Part shown: positions 47,773 through 60,455 of the stretch, piece after piece | Position numbering within the stretch: the first letter of the stretch is position 1 | How the letters are laid out: each line of letters starts with the position of its first letter | Source: Balaenoptera acutorostrata | Taxonomy: Eukaryota > Chordata > Mammalia > Artiodactyla > Balaenopteridae | Assembly: GCF_949987535.1 (NCBI RefSeq) | Contig: NC_080065.1 | Coordinates: forward strand, 40,463,239-40,527,238 | DNA length: 64,000 nt | Direction of reading: 5' to 3' | The notes under the pieces: generated by a model | What the model was told of the DNA's origin: nothing | Database searches by the model: none | What the model saw: only the letters and a program-made list of their open reading frames with translations | Translations under genes and position numbers: made by a program

Positions 47773-49074
47773 AAGAGAAGCAGTTAATTTGTATTTCTCT
47801 TAGACTCTCTTTCAAGAGAATCAGGCTTAAGTTTCAATGAAATTAATTAATGGTAAATGAGAAGAATGACTATTACTCTGGAAATATGTTATTAGTCTCT
47901 GAAGTTTATTTTTCCCAGTACAAATTTCTGGTGCTTTTTAGCTGTAAAATGCCTAGCAAAGTATTTGTGGTTTTATTATTATTTTAAATGATTAAAGAAG
48001 ACAATACAAATACACTTTAACCCTTCATAAAGTGGGCAGTTTCTATTCCCAAGGGTGCAGAGAACTGCAAAATGGAGTGAAAGGCAGGGAGCTCTTATAA
48101 GATAAGGAATAAAGAACAAGGAAGAGAGAAATAGAAAATAAATAAAGAACAGGGAAATAAGTACAAGGCCCAGAGTTGGCTTGGCTTTTGGGGATTGGCT
48201 GGTTGGGTAGACTACATTTCTGGTCAAGCAGAGCATTTACAGAGACACAAACGCTGTATAAATTTCGGTTTGCTGAGTGGCACCCCAGGAGAAGCAGTTC
48301 CATCTTGAGTCTACAAATTTATTTCAACATTATCCATAATCATCTTCCTTTCTACATTTTTTTTTTCACAGCAGTTTTATACCCTCAGTCTCCTCATCAT
48401 TCATATACAAAAATTAGAATTTATCTTTGACTCACTCATGTCTGTCCTTTCATATCAAGTTAATCACTAAAATTTATTGACAATTTATTTTCAATTAATC
48501 TCTCCCTCTTTGTTGTCATTACCATGTTCTAGTTTCAGATCGTTATTATCACCTTCTTGTACTACAGAAATAAATATCTATATGTTTCTCTATTGTCTAT
48601 CCTCCTTCTCCTAACAGTTATACACATTACTGCCAGAGGAATTTTTCATACGTTCATTCTCAGAGTGTCTCTTTTCTGCCCCAAAGTATTCAATGACTGC
48701 TGGTTGGCTACCGAATTTATTTCAAACTTCCTGGCCTGGTATGTGAAACCTTTCTTAGTGTGTTCAAGCCTATCATTTCAATGCAAAAGAGATGAACAGT
48801 TCTCTGACCATGAATTAATGCATTCTCTCACACATATTAATGTCTCATATGGAAAAAAAATTAAATGGAATCACTGCTTTATAAATGTGGAGCAGTGTGT
48901 TGAATCTGAGTGAACAGCTCCGTTTACCATATAACAAAACCAGGCTGTATTTTCAAAGTAAAGCAGAACATTTACATTAGCAAATTATGATGTGGGTCTC
49001 TTTTGGTCATAAAACAGGAGAGAGAGAGGGATTTTTATTTTTGTAATAAAATTGATTACTAGGACCTTGTATTA
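47773..49074. other. Unrecognised sequence
   Basis: No recognisable element. The 118-codon frame at 48557-48913 has no domain I know. Confidence 0.4.
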
Positions 49075-49590
49075 ATTTCTTATTGCTGCTAAAACAAATT
49101 ACTACTACAAACTTGGTGTCCTTAAACAACACAAATTTGTTATTTTACAGTTCTAGAGGTCAGAAATCTGAAATGGGTACCATTGGACTAAAATCAAGGT
49201 GTCTGCAGAGCTACATTCCTTCTGGAGTCTCTAAGGGAGAATCTGTTTCCTTGCCTTTTCCAGCTTCTAGAGGCTGCCTATATTCCTTGCCTCATGATCC
49301 CTTTCCATTTTCAAAGCCAGCAGTGGCCGGTCAACTCCCTCACATCGCATCACTCTGACACTGACTCTTCTGCTTCCCTTGTCCACATTTAATGACCCTT
49401 GTGATTGCGTTGGGTCCACCTGGATAATCCATCGGGATAACGTCTTTATCTTTAGTCCAGCTGATTAGTAAGCTTAAATTCATCTGCTTCCTTAATTTCT
49501 CTTTGTCATGGGATACAACATTTTCATAGGTCCAAGAGAGTAGGACATGGACATCTTTGGGAGGCCATTATTCTATCTACCACTGGACTA
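49075..49590. mobile_element. Ancient interspersed repeat, family not named
   Basis: TATTGCTGCTAAAACAAATTAC, CAGTTCTAGAGGTCAGAAAT, CTAAAATCAAGGTGTCTGC, GACATGGACATCTTTGG and GGCCATTATTCTATCTACCA in the order of a common old repeat. Confidence 0.55.
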
Positions 49591-49761
49591 TTCAAAATAG
49601 AACTGAAAACAGTAGACTCCAGAACTCTGTCCAGGGTTTATTTAAAGTATCTATATCAGCTTGGCTACTCTCAACCACTTCCTGAATCCTTCTCTCCCTT
49701 CCCAACCCTTAGAAAATTCATTGCATTCAGAAAATCCTGAGTCTTCTACCTGAGGAAGGAT

Positions 49762-50103
49762 TTTTTTTAAATTTATTTTATTGACGTATAGCTGATTTAC
49801 AATGTTGTGTTGATTTCTACTGTACAGCAAAGTAATTCAGTTATACATATATATACATTCTTTTTCATATTCTTTTCCATTATGGTTTCCATTATGGTTA
49901 CAGTAGGACCTTGTTGTTTATCTACTCTAAATATGATAGTTTGCATCTGCTAACCCCAAACTCCCAATCCATCCCTCCCCCACGCCCCTTCCCCCTTGGC
50001 AACCACAAGTCTGTTTTCTATGCCTGTGAGTCTGTTTCTGTTTTGTGGATAAGTTCATTTATGTCATATTTTAGATTCCACATACAAGTGATATCATATG
50101 GTA
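49762..50103 (-). mobile_element. 5'-truncated L1 3' end
   Basis: Reverse L1 3' UTR from TTTATTTTATTGACGTATAG to AAGTGATATCATATGG. Flanked by TGAGGAAGGAT at 49751-49761 and 50104-50114. Confidence 0.85.
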
Positions 50104-50114
50104 TGAGGAAGGAT

Positions 50115-53100
50115 GTTTTGACATCCTTTCCTTCTCCTCCTGTCAAGCCAACTAGGGAATAGCTCCAAAAGAATCAATAGAATCAAGAGGAGAAGGTAAG
50201 ATTGGAAACTCATTTCCTGGATGCAGCAGATTGACATTTTGCCATCTGGGAAGATCTAGCTGGGGCAAGACTAGAATTAGAGGGAGATAAGGGAGTAGAG
50301 AGATAAGCTATAGTCAAACACTGGGACATCTGCAGTGTATTAAGTCTGCAGGTCAAGTTGGCACTGCAAAAATTGGAAAGTTGTACCACCTGACTGCCCC
50401 ACCCCCCCATAGGAGTGCTCCACGAGGGGGTCGCTGGCATTACTGCCCCTCAATGGCACAGTCAGTTGATGTCAGCCAGAGAAGCCACAAAGGCAGACAA
50501 GAACTACATTAGCCCAGTTAAGTAAAAAGTCTTTGCCCCTTTGCTCTAAACACTAATCGTGATCTTTAAAATTCTGGAGGAAGTGGACCCAGAAAAGGGA
50601 AGGAAGGGGGATATGGGAGAGCTGACCATGCCTCTTCCAAATCTGAGCCATAAATTGCATACGAGCTTGACGTTTTAAATTGGATTAGAGTGGATTGGAA
50701 TTTAAAATCTAAAACTGGCAGAGAATTGTAGAATTTACTCAATAAATCTTTAAAGGACAGTGAAGAAAGATTTAACTGAAAATGTTTGAAGGTAATAGTG
50801 GAAGAAAAATAAAATTATTTCTTGTCTGTACCCTTTCAGTTTAATACTGGTCCATTTCAGTTTACAGATACAATTTTTCTTCTTTAATTATCTTTATCAA
50901 AGATTCAGGCATATTATAATACAATTGATAAACACTCTAGCTTCCTTGATTAAAAATGGGAGCTCTTTACAAAAAAATAATTTGGGACTAACTTGAGAGA
51001 CTCCATAAGCGTATCTATTAATCACCTTCTCGTATGGGTGATGCCGAAGACACACTGTTTGCATCTGAGAAGGTGATGTTTTCTGATTTTGCTTGGTGAG
51101 ATGTGATTGGACCCTCATGCATCTAGCCTATTTAACCCTATGAGATAGTTATAATCTCCTTTTACACCTGAGGAAACAGAGGCAGAGAGAGGTTGTATAA
51201 CTTTGTCCAATGTCTCAGAGTTAGGAAATGCTAGATCCAGATTTTACTTTAGAATTCTGTCTCCAGAATTGGCTCCAGAGGCTAGGCTCACGGCCTAGCA
51301 AAACAAAGTAGTTGTTCATGAGTATTTGCTGAACTGAATTGACTACTAGAGTTTGTCATGATTATCACCAACTTTGTAACCTAAACTAGCTCTCAGTATT
51401 TCACGAAATAGGGCAGGATAAATTGTTCTCCAGAAGGGGTAGTTAGTGATTCATAGTGTTAAATTGCCTAATTTTCCAACTGTCAATTGTTAGATTGCCT
51501 TATACATTCTCTCAATGGTATTTTGTTTTCCTTGAAGAAATAAGCAAACAGGAAAACTCTTTCATCTCACCCATTATGGAATAAAGCTCCTCTCTCAGCA
51601 ATGCTTTGCATGGTTATGGCTGACGTTAAATCATCTTTAAGCATTTAAAAGGCAAATTGGTTCATCCATGGCAATTTTATTGTGCTAGAAAACCTTAATT
51701 GTAGAATAAGGTCCTTTCTCTCTGAACTTTTATGTCTTTGGTAAGCTAGAATTCAAGCATTTGTGTTAACTAGAATCAAAGAATGGTGTTCATCCTTTAG
51801 CAGAAATGTTTGTATTATCAATACAATACAAAATGAGGTTGTTAATGTTATTATTTATGGCTAAATGTTTGCTTGCTGCAAAATCTCTATAGGGAGGTGG
51901 ATTTCAGAGAAAAATTTTTATGAAGAAAAAAGTTACACACATATACACATACGCACATATAAAACATTTTCCAGTTAGAAAGTAGATCATGCTTAATACC
52001 TGAAACTTCAAAAAGCATATGGAGAAATGAAGCCAGTTAACCATAATTCTACAACCTAATAATAAACCACTATTACAATTTTGATGTGTATCTTAACAGA
52101 TATTTGGTTCCATGTTTGTGTGTATATCTCTATATTTCTCTTTATAAAAATATAGACCCAATATATCAACAGCATTCAATAAATGTATGTTTTGAGGAAT
52201 TTTTCACTTATAAATATTTCATTAAGGTCTTTCTACATTCATAAATATACTTTCATAATATAGATTTATTGGATGCACAGGAATCTAATGGCAGCAGCAT
52301 TTTGTATTAAAGCAACAGTCTTCAAATTGAAGGTATTTTGACCCATCTAAAAATTGTTTCTTATGTCTTCAGCTTTTAAGAATTGAATACTGTGCAAAGT
52401 AGGCATTTTAACTCACATCAGTTGTGATAAATTGAAAAAAGAATGCATCCTAAATACTAAACCAGGACAAATGCATCCATTTATAAATTTTATATGTATC
52501 TGAGTCTACCAAATAAAAATATTGACAGCTCCACTCTGTCCTCTAAGATTTGGCCAATGTGCAGAATTGTTCATGATTAGTACAAAACAACTTGACTGAG
52601 GTCATCTATCAACATTCTGAAACAGAATCTGAATGGATTATCTGTTTATTTAAAACTGACACTGGTAAAAATTCTGGGTCCAAGTCAGAAGAGATCATGG
52701 ACAATTGTATGTGTTAAATGAAGAAATTCTCAGAAGCCATTCAGAAAGCACTAATCTTGGATGCTTTCATGGCTGTTACATTTTCAAGATTGAATGGTAT
52801 TATATGTTTCTGCACTTGTAATTGAATATATAGCTGTTTCCCCCTTTATGTTAGGAGGTGATAAATCTTTAAAAAATAAAAACGTTAATAAAAATTTGTG
52901 AAAGGATCAGCCTAAAATGATCTTGACTCCATTTTGGATTTTTTTCTAACACAAATAATGCATGCATATTTAACTTTGCTTTTTTCATTATAACTGTAAA
53001 GTTTTGAGATGCCCTTTTGTTCACATCCCTTGAAAAAAACAAAATCAAATTGACTGTGTTGAAAACTGTTTATAATTTGAAAATTATGGCAAGATCATAT

Positions 53101-54024
53101 ACTTTTGCTGAGTATATTTTCAGAGGTCAGAATTCTGGTTATATTTTTCAAAGAGAGAACTTTAAAGATAAAAATTATCTGAGGACATGGGCACTTTTAT
53201 GCACTATGGTTTGGTTGTTTTGTTTGTTTTTAATATTACTCTTTGGAGTTTGGATGCTTATTAGCAACCAAAAGTACTCCTTGATTTTTCTTGCAATTTG
53301 ATGGATTTTGGAAGTTAATTTTCTTTAACCTAATCAGGAAAGGGCTTTTGCAAGAGGTAGGTTTTAGGAGAGAAAAAACAATTCTTATAAATTGGAGGGT
53401 AGATTTATTCTTGCATAAAACACCACTGGCTTTCAAGAAGATGCAAAAATTATTGATACCCCTTCTCTAGTCCTTAGGGACATTGTCATGAAAATAAAGA
53501 TGATAATGATGATGAGGAGGTAAAGGAAGAGGTGGAGGAGTGGGAGAAGGGGGAGGAGGGGGAGGATGGTGTCTGTGAAGCATCAAAACACATCTCCAGA
53601 GGAGTATGAAATGATCACATTTTATTTCTTGGAAGCATATTAACAGCAACAAACAAATAAACACAAAACAAGAGACAGCTGTTTTTCTTGGACATTTTGT
53701 TTGCTATCTTACCTGAAAATTAATATGAATATCATATGTAAGTACTTTGTAAACTTCAAAGTAATTTACAAGGGTAAAGTGTTCTTATTTTCATCACTGT
53801 TACTGGTATCATTATGATTATACTTATTTGAGCAATGAATATTCATATCACCATTTGTCATTATATTCCATGTTTATGCATGTGAGCTGAATATTACAAT
53901 GAGAAACATCTTGCCCAAGGCCAAGATGGGGGTGAGTGATAACAGAATAAAGCTATAACTTAGTTTATGACTCAAATGTCTGGGCTTCAAGTTCATGACA
54001 AGTAGCTACCCTGTCACATGGCTC
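50115..54024. other. Mostly unrecognised sequence
   Basis: Contains a reverse MIR at about 51135-51275 (ACACCTGAGGAAACAGAGG) and a GGA-rich run at about 53510-53572. No gene found. Confidence 0.4.
51135..51275 (-). mobile_element. MIR
   Basis: CCTATGAGATAGTTATAATC, GAGGAAACAGAGGCAGAG and TTAGGAAATGCTAGATCC in reverse MIR order. Confidence 0.7.
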
Positions 54025-54038
54025 AGAAATGACTTTGA

Positions 54039-54375
54039 GGGCTTCCCTGGCCGCGCAGTGGTTGAGAATCTGCCTGCTAATGCAGGGGACACGGGTTCGA
54101 GCCCTGGTCTGGGAAGATCCCACATGCCGTGGAGCAACTAGGCCCGTGAGCCACAACTACTGAGCCTGCGCGTCTGGAGCCTGTGCTCCGCAACAAGAGA
54201 GGCCACGATAGTGAGAGGCCCGCGCACCTTGATGGAGAGTGGTCCCCACTTGCCACAACTAGAGAAAGCCCTCGCACAGAAACGAAGACCCAACACAGTC
54301 AAAAATAAATAAATAAAAATAAATTTTAAAAAGCAAGATGTGACTAATTCAGTCTTTAAAAAAAAAAAAAAAGAA
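54039..54375 (+). mobile_element. CHR-2-like SINE with a 25-bp 3' extension ending in TCTTT
   Basis: Full SINE followed by an AATAAATAAATAAA tail, then 25 bp of unique DNA (54333-54357) ending AGTCTTT, then A15. Perfect 14-bp duplication AGAAATGACTTTGA at 54025-54038 and 54376-54389. TCTTT is a known RNA polymerase III stop in SINEs whose transcripts are polyadenylated. Confidence 0.93.
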
Positions 54376-54757
54376 AGAAATGACTTTGATGTTGCCATTT
54401 TCCTGTTGGAAACGCTCATAGTATAAAAGTTAATCTGAAATTGGAATCATTTTGGCAAACTAGGGTTCTGATTGCATAAGACTCGTGTTTCTATTGTGTA
54501 TATGTCTTTGTGGGTATTTCACTCAGTTGAAAGAGAAAGAAAAAACAAGAACTATTTTGCCTTAAAAGCTGCTTGGTAATCTGCAACATTTCTTGATGAT
54601 TCACTTTCTATTTTCCAGTCTTCAACAGGTGAATTTCAGAACACTATGGAATGAACTTTCCCAGTGAGTAGCCACCAGGATAGTAAATCTCACCCAGAGA
54701 ATTCACTGAAGTGCATTGCCCCACAGCCTGGGCACCTGTGTTCTCATAAAGACTTCT

Positions 54758-55093
54758 TTTTTTTTTTTTTTAATTTATTTATTTATTTATTTTACATCTT
54801 TATTGGAGTGTAATTGCTTTACAATGGTGTGTTAGTTTCTGCTTTATAACAACGTGAATCAGTTATACATATACATACATCCCCATATCTCTTCCCTCTT
54901 GCATCTCCTTCCCTCCCACCCTCCCTATCCCACCCCTCTAGGTGGTCACACAGCACCGAGCTGATCTCCCTGTGCTATGCAGCTGCTTCCCACTAGCTAT
55001 CGGTTTTACATTTGGTAGTGTATATATGTCCATGCCACTCTCTTTGTCCCAGCTTACCCTTCCCCCTCCCCGTGTCCTCAAGTCCATTCTCTA
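54758..55093 (-). mobile_element. 5'-truncated L1 3' end
   Basis: Reverse L1 3' UTR from a T-run through ACATCTTTATTGGAGTGTAA to CCTCAAGTCCATTCTCTA. Perfect 14-bp duplication TCATAAAGACTTCT at 54744-54757 and 55094-55107. Confidence 0.93.
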
Positions 55094-55107
55094 TCATAAA
55101 GACTTCT

Positions 55108-55958
55108 GAGTGCAGCACATTCACAGCTGGCGTGCGTTTACACAGACCATATACAAGTAACGATTTTCTGATAAATTATATTGTGTAGAGTCCTGCACTG
55201 CCTAATAGGTCATTTATGGTTATGTAAATTAAATTAAAATTTTATAAAATAAAATTTCAATTTCCCAGTCAACAGTAGTCACATTTCAAGGGCTCGATAG
55301 TCATTTACAGATATAGAACACTTCCATCATCATAGAAGGTACCAGTGGATGAGGCTGGTATAAACACTTGCTATGCAAGATATGGTCCAAGAACATGAGG
55401 AGCCGCATGAACAGTGGCAGCAACATGTGGGAGCACCTTAGAAAGGCAGAATCTCAGTTTCCCTGTGCCTACTGAGGAAGAATCGACATTTCGATAAGAC
55501 TCTTAGGTGACCCAGGCATATTAAATTTGAGGAGAACTGTAGGTGGTCAAATAAGATAATCTAGTGGGTTTCAGAAGAGAAATATCCATTTTAGTCTAAA
55601 ATAAATCAATTAACTTTATAATTTTGGTAGTTCTGTGGCATATGTAAAAAAAAATTTTTTTAATTTTCCTTATACACCGAAATTTTGTCGATTTTTTCCC
55701 CACTCAAAATTTTGTTATTCAGAAAGGAATCACCCTAATACCCATGAAAGAGAGTTGATATAAAAACATAATTAAACTAAAATAATATCTGTTTAAACAT
55801 ACATTTAGTCCAGCTAGTTGACAATTAATTCAATTTTTATCATTTATGGTCTGCATTCCATATAAAGTGATAATAGAAAGACATAAAATTCCAGTAATTT
55901 TGCAACTTTATTGGGGTTTTTTTGATAAATGTGTGAGGTCTTCATTTTTAAAATTGCT
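55108..55958. other. Unrecognised sequence
   Basis: Nothing recognisable seen. Confidence 0.4.
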
Positions 55959-55973
55959 ATTTTACCTTTTCTT

Positions 55974-56301
55974 TTTTTTTTTTTTAATAAGTTTATTTAT
56001 TTATTTTTGGTTTATTTATTTATTTATTTGTTTATTTTTGGCTGTGTTGGGTCCTGTTTCTGCGCGAGGGCTTTTCTCTAGTTGCGGCGAGCAGGGACCA
56101 CTCTTCATCACGGTGCGTGGGCCTCTCACTGTCACAGCCTCTCGTTGTGAAGCACAGGCTCCAGATGCGCAGGCTCAGTAGTTGTGGCTCACGGGCCTAG
56201 TTGCTCCGCGGCATGTGAAATCTTCCTGGACCAGAGCTCGAACCCGTGTCCGCCGCACCGGCAGTCAGACTCTCAATCACTGCGCCACCAGGGAAGTCCC
56301 G
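55974..56301 (-). mobile_element. CHR-2-like SINE
   Basis: Reverse copy with a long TTTA tail that repeats TTTATTTATTTTTGG twice. Flanked by ATTTTACCTTTTCTT (55959-55973) and ATTTTCCCTTTTCTT (56302-56316), 14 of 15 identical. Confidence 0.9.
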
Positions 56302-56574
56302 ATTTTCCCTTTTCTTATTTTATTTTGGCTTCATCTTTTATTCTTCAAGATTGTTATAAGTCTTATTTGCAGAGTATTTATAACTCACTTTCTCATGAAA
56401 GGATTTCCCTGACTACAAACAGGTTTATCATAATACAAAAAGAAATATCATGAGCATCTCTGCTCCTGCTGAACATTGGTCAATTTATTTTTTTATTTAG
56501 GTTCCAAAGCTCCCTTCTTTAACCTCATATTGGTAATTATTTATTTGCTCACATGTACAGTGACACATTTACCC

Positions 56575-56576
<2 letters not shown>

Positions 56577-56608
<32 letters not shown>
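56577..56608. repeat. (AC)n microsatellite
   Basis: About 15 AC units. Confidence 0.95.
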
Positions 56609-56609
<1 letters not shown>

Positions 56610-59164
56610 CTAAATTCAACTACTTTTGCAATGTTTTAATGTGGCTCATTGGATATTCAATAATACTTAGGCCATAAAAAAAAATATGCCTCAACTTTAT
56701 AGTTCAAACCGGACAGTGCAAATAGAATCCAACAAAACTCCATATTTTGTTCATATGACAGGTGAAAAATAAACAACCAGGAAAGTGTTCACTGTTTTTC
56801 CTTTCTCCATCTCCTACACACATACAAATAGTTATTTGCAACTGAATTTCTCTCCTTTCCCACATTCTGAGGAAGGAGAGTTGATCTTCGTGATTCTCTG
56901 GTGTTTAGGAAGACAGTTGGCTAAAGAGGTAGAAGGCATTGGACTGAAGCTGGGAGTGCAACTGTCCAGAGCTTCGAAATTGAAATTGCATATTAAGAGC
57001 CTGAAATGTGGAAAGGAACTTTTGCTGTTTCAATTGCAAGAGGTTTCTGACCAACTGCTGCTGGGTATGAAGAATTAGGCAGTGAATAAAGGGACTCTTG
57101 AAAGTATTAGTGTGGGGTTTCAGTTGGGTGTGGAGGACTCTATAGGATAAATTTTTTTCAGCTTATTTATGGTACTGAACTGTGCCTCTTACATTTGACT
57201 CCATAAGGAGACTGATTCTTATGAGACTCTTGAATAGTAGCATTGTATACATGTATTTAAAATGTGAAATGATTGCATGATCTGCTATATCTTACCTTGG
57301 TATTAATTAGGCTGAGCTTAATTAAAATCCAAGATTTTAAGTTGATTTTATGAAAATTAACTATTAAGTTTTCAACGTCCTTGATGTAACAAAATTAATC
57401 ACATCACCTAACCAGTCAAGACTAACTGTAGTTGCCTTTAATCTGTAAGAATCATGAATAACTTTTTTCATTCTATTTTCTGTAGCTTCAAAGTTATTTT
57501 ATATTAAAGTATATATTATATTTGTAATAGGACAATACATTATCATCTCTAGGGGACTGGATTTCTATTTTCCTCTTAATGGTGTTCTCTAATTCCCAGA
57601 TTTATTTTACAATTAATATATATTTCTTTATAATCCAAAAAAGTAATTAAAATGGCATACCAATTTACCATTGATACTATTTCTAGTATTTTACTGTTTT
57701 ATCGTTTCTATGCTCAAATGCCATGTTCTGGAAATTTCCCATGGAAATGGTTATCTTGGATCGATCCTTAGGGAAGTTTCCTTTTCAATTAGAGGATATG
57801 TCAATTAGAGGAGATTCAAAGATTCAATTAGCAGAGATGTCTCCATGTCTCCTTTAATATTTATGTGGGGCCTTGTATTCTAGCTCTCACTTCCCTGCCT
57901 AGGGCTTGTTTAGACCCATTGAACAAAGTAACTGAGCATTTGAAGCAAAAAAAACCTTCTGATTGTTAAATTGACTGAGACTTCTGGAACTTATGAGGGT
58001 CACACTTTTCGTTTAAGTCACTCTGTATTTTACTGGGTGCCTTTCCCATTTATAGTAGGATTACTCAGCAATAGAAGACAAAGCTGTTTGATAAATCAGA
58101 CCACCTGAGTGTGCTTAAGAAATGTTTTCCAAGAAATACAAAACTGCATATAATTGGGGCCCCAGTTGGTCATACTCAGTGTGAGTCATCATCTTCTTCC
58201 CCCTCCTTCTCATACACAACACACAGAGACCAATCAAAAACCTACTCAGTTACCCCGCCCCTACATGGGACAAAATCTTGGATGGCTGTGTTTGGGAGCC
58301 ATTAAGAACAGAGGGGCTTGTGGGCTAAAAGCAAAGGCAGAATGAAGCCCTCGTGATGCTTTGGCTCTCTCCAGAAACTTGAAATATTCTTGATGCTCAA
58401 GGCATTTAGTTACTACCATAATGCCTAGTTTATTCTACACAACAGTAGCCTTATTATTAGATGCCTTTGAATTAATTAAGATTCCACACCACGTAAATGA
58501 GAAGGAGTAAACAAAAACAGGCAAACTCTTGAACGCACCATGTTTTTCTTAAATACCAAGCCTCAACAGAATAAAATGTGTAGGCTTACAAAAGGACTCA
58601 CTAAGTGATTTTATACAAAGATATTCACTCCTCCCCAAATTGCAAAACACTGCTGGGAAGTCCTCTCTGAACTGCTTTTTTAACCCCACAGAAGCATTCA
58701 CTTTTAAGACTGTTTGCTTTAAGTGTGATTGTACAGATTTCTGGGGGAAAAATTCACACACAATTTTCCCTGCAAATGATGTGGGGCAGAACACATTGAT
58801 CTTTATAAATAACTTTGTGTTTATAGTTATGCTTCTTAATTGTGTTGCATGTCATAAAAAAGAACTGAATGAAAAACCGATTCATGTTCAAGCTGGAGGT
58901 ACAATGACTTAAATGAATCTAAGCTTTTCAAGGCTGTTTGGTTCTAAAAGCTGTTGTGAAAGTGGCCAGAAGCATGTCATTTTGGTTCAACCAAAAATAA
59001 CAGATGGAGTTTGTGTTTTTAGCATTCTTGTTGAGTATAGAAATAATCAGAAGTGTTTTACTCTCTAAGTTTAAACAGTTGCTAAGTTCTGTAAAATCTA
59101 ATAATAACAGTTATAAATAATAAGTCTGACTTGGCAACATCTGTCACAGAATTCTCTTCTTCAT
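56609..59164. other. Unrecognised, repeat-poor sequence
   Basis: No gene found. About 58420-58900 has no visible repeat and could be conserved non-coding DNA; not testable here. Confidence 0.4.
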
Positions 59165-59500
59165 TTCTAGTGCTGCTACCAAATCCAGGCCCTTACAAAT
59201 TATGTAATCGAAGAAAGTTGGTGAGCCTCCCTAAGATTCAGTTTCTTCATCTGAAATGGGGAAATGTACTACTATATGCCAGGTAGAGCTCTATGCACTT
59301 TGCAAATACAAATCCAGGAATCCTCATAATAACCCTGCGCAGTAGATACTATTAGTACACCAGCATTTTGCAGAAGAGAAAACTGCGTCACAGAAAGTTA
59401 AGTTACTTGCCCAGTGCCACACAGTTCATGATATGGTGAAACCAGAATTAAAATCTGGTTAGTCTATCTCTGGAGTCTGCTTTAACCACTGCAACGTTTG
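59165..59500. mobile_element. Two MIR fragments in opposite orientations
   Basis: A plus-strand MIR (about 59165-59262, TTCAGTTTCTTCATCTGAAA) runs straight into a reverse MIR (about 59263-59500, CTATATGCCAGG, GTTACTTGCCCAG, CTTTAACCACTGCAACG). Confidence 0.7.
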
Positions 59501-59969
59501 CTGGGAACTTAAATGAGACATTATGTAAAACATTCAGCAGTATGCACTCAGTATTTAATATCTTTCTTTACTATTGTTTACAGCTATTGCCAGCCAATGA
59601 AAGAACATTTCTTCTGCTCTTGTCCTGCCCAATCAAGGTAAATGGAATTCAACACTTAGTTTGGGGATCCTTACCGTCTTGTTATTGGTACCTTCTGAAG
59701 AGGGAGTAAATCTTTGGTGCTAAAGACTCTTAAAAAATGCCATAGAAACATTTGAGATTTGAGGTACTGTTTAGATACAGGGTATGGCTAGAATTCTGAA
59801 TTCCTGAAAACTGAAGGGTAATTCTATGTATTTTCATGTACTAATGATAATACAGTTGTTCAATAATAATATTAGCCAAAGAAATTTGAGGGGAGGAAAT
59901 GATCTCATTGAAGTTACTTCTTAGCCCATCCACATGGTTTTCAGAATCAATCACCTTAAGAATGTGCGG

Positions 59970-59970
<1 letters not shown>

Positions 59971-60010
<40 letters not shown>
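59971..60010. repeat. (GT)n microsatellite
   Basis: About 20 GT units. Confidence 0.97.
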
Positions 60011-60012
<2 letters not shown>

Positions 60013-60034
60013 GACACACCCATTTCTATTTTAT

Positions 60035-60455
60035 GGGTATAACAGATCAGACTTGTGGTTACCAGAGGCAGAGGGTGGGAGGACAGGGATTTGGAGGAAG
60101 GTGGTCAAAAGGTACAAACTTTCAGCTGTAAGATAGATAAGTACCAGGGGTGTAATGTACCACATGGTGACTATAGCTACCACTGCTGTATGATATATAG
60201 GAAAGTTTTTAAGAAAGTAAATCTTAAGAGTTCTCATCAAAAGGAGAAAATTTTTCTCTTTTTTAATTTCTCTTATTTTTATTGTATCTATATGTGGAGG
60301 TTGACGTTAGCTGAGACTATTGTGGTAATTGTCTCACAATATCTATAAATCAAACCATCATTCTGTATGCCTTAAACTTATACAGTGGTGTAAGTCAGTT
60401 ATCTCTCAATAAAATTTGGGGAAAAAAATAAAATAGTTTTAAAAAATAAAAGCAA
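60035..60455 (+). mobile_element. Older L1 (L1MA/MB-type) 3' UTR
   Basis: GACTTGTGGTTACCAGAGGC, TAAATCTTAAGAGTTCTCAT, ATTGTCTCACAATATCTAT and TTATCTCTCAATAAAATT, then A-rich DNA: a plus-strand L1 3' end. Confidence 0.8.

Noticed and set aside
53467..53664. Proline-rich short protein on the minus strand
   Set aside because: Produced by translating a GGA-rich simple repeat.
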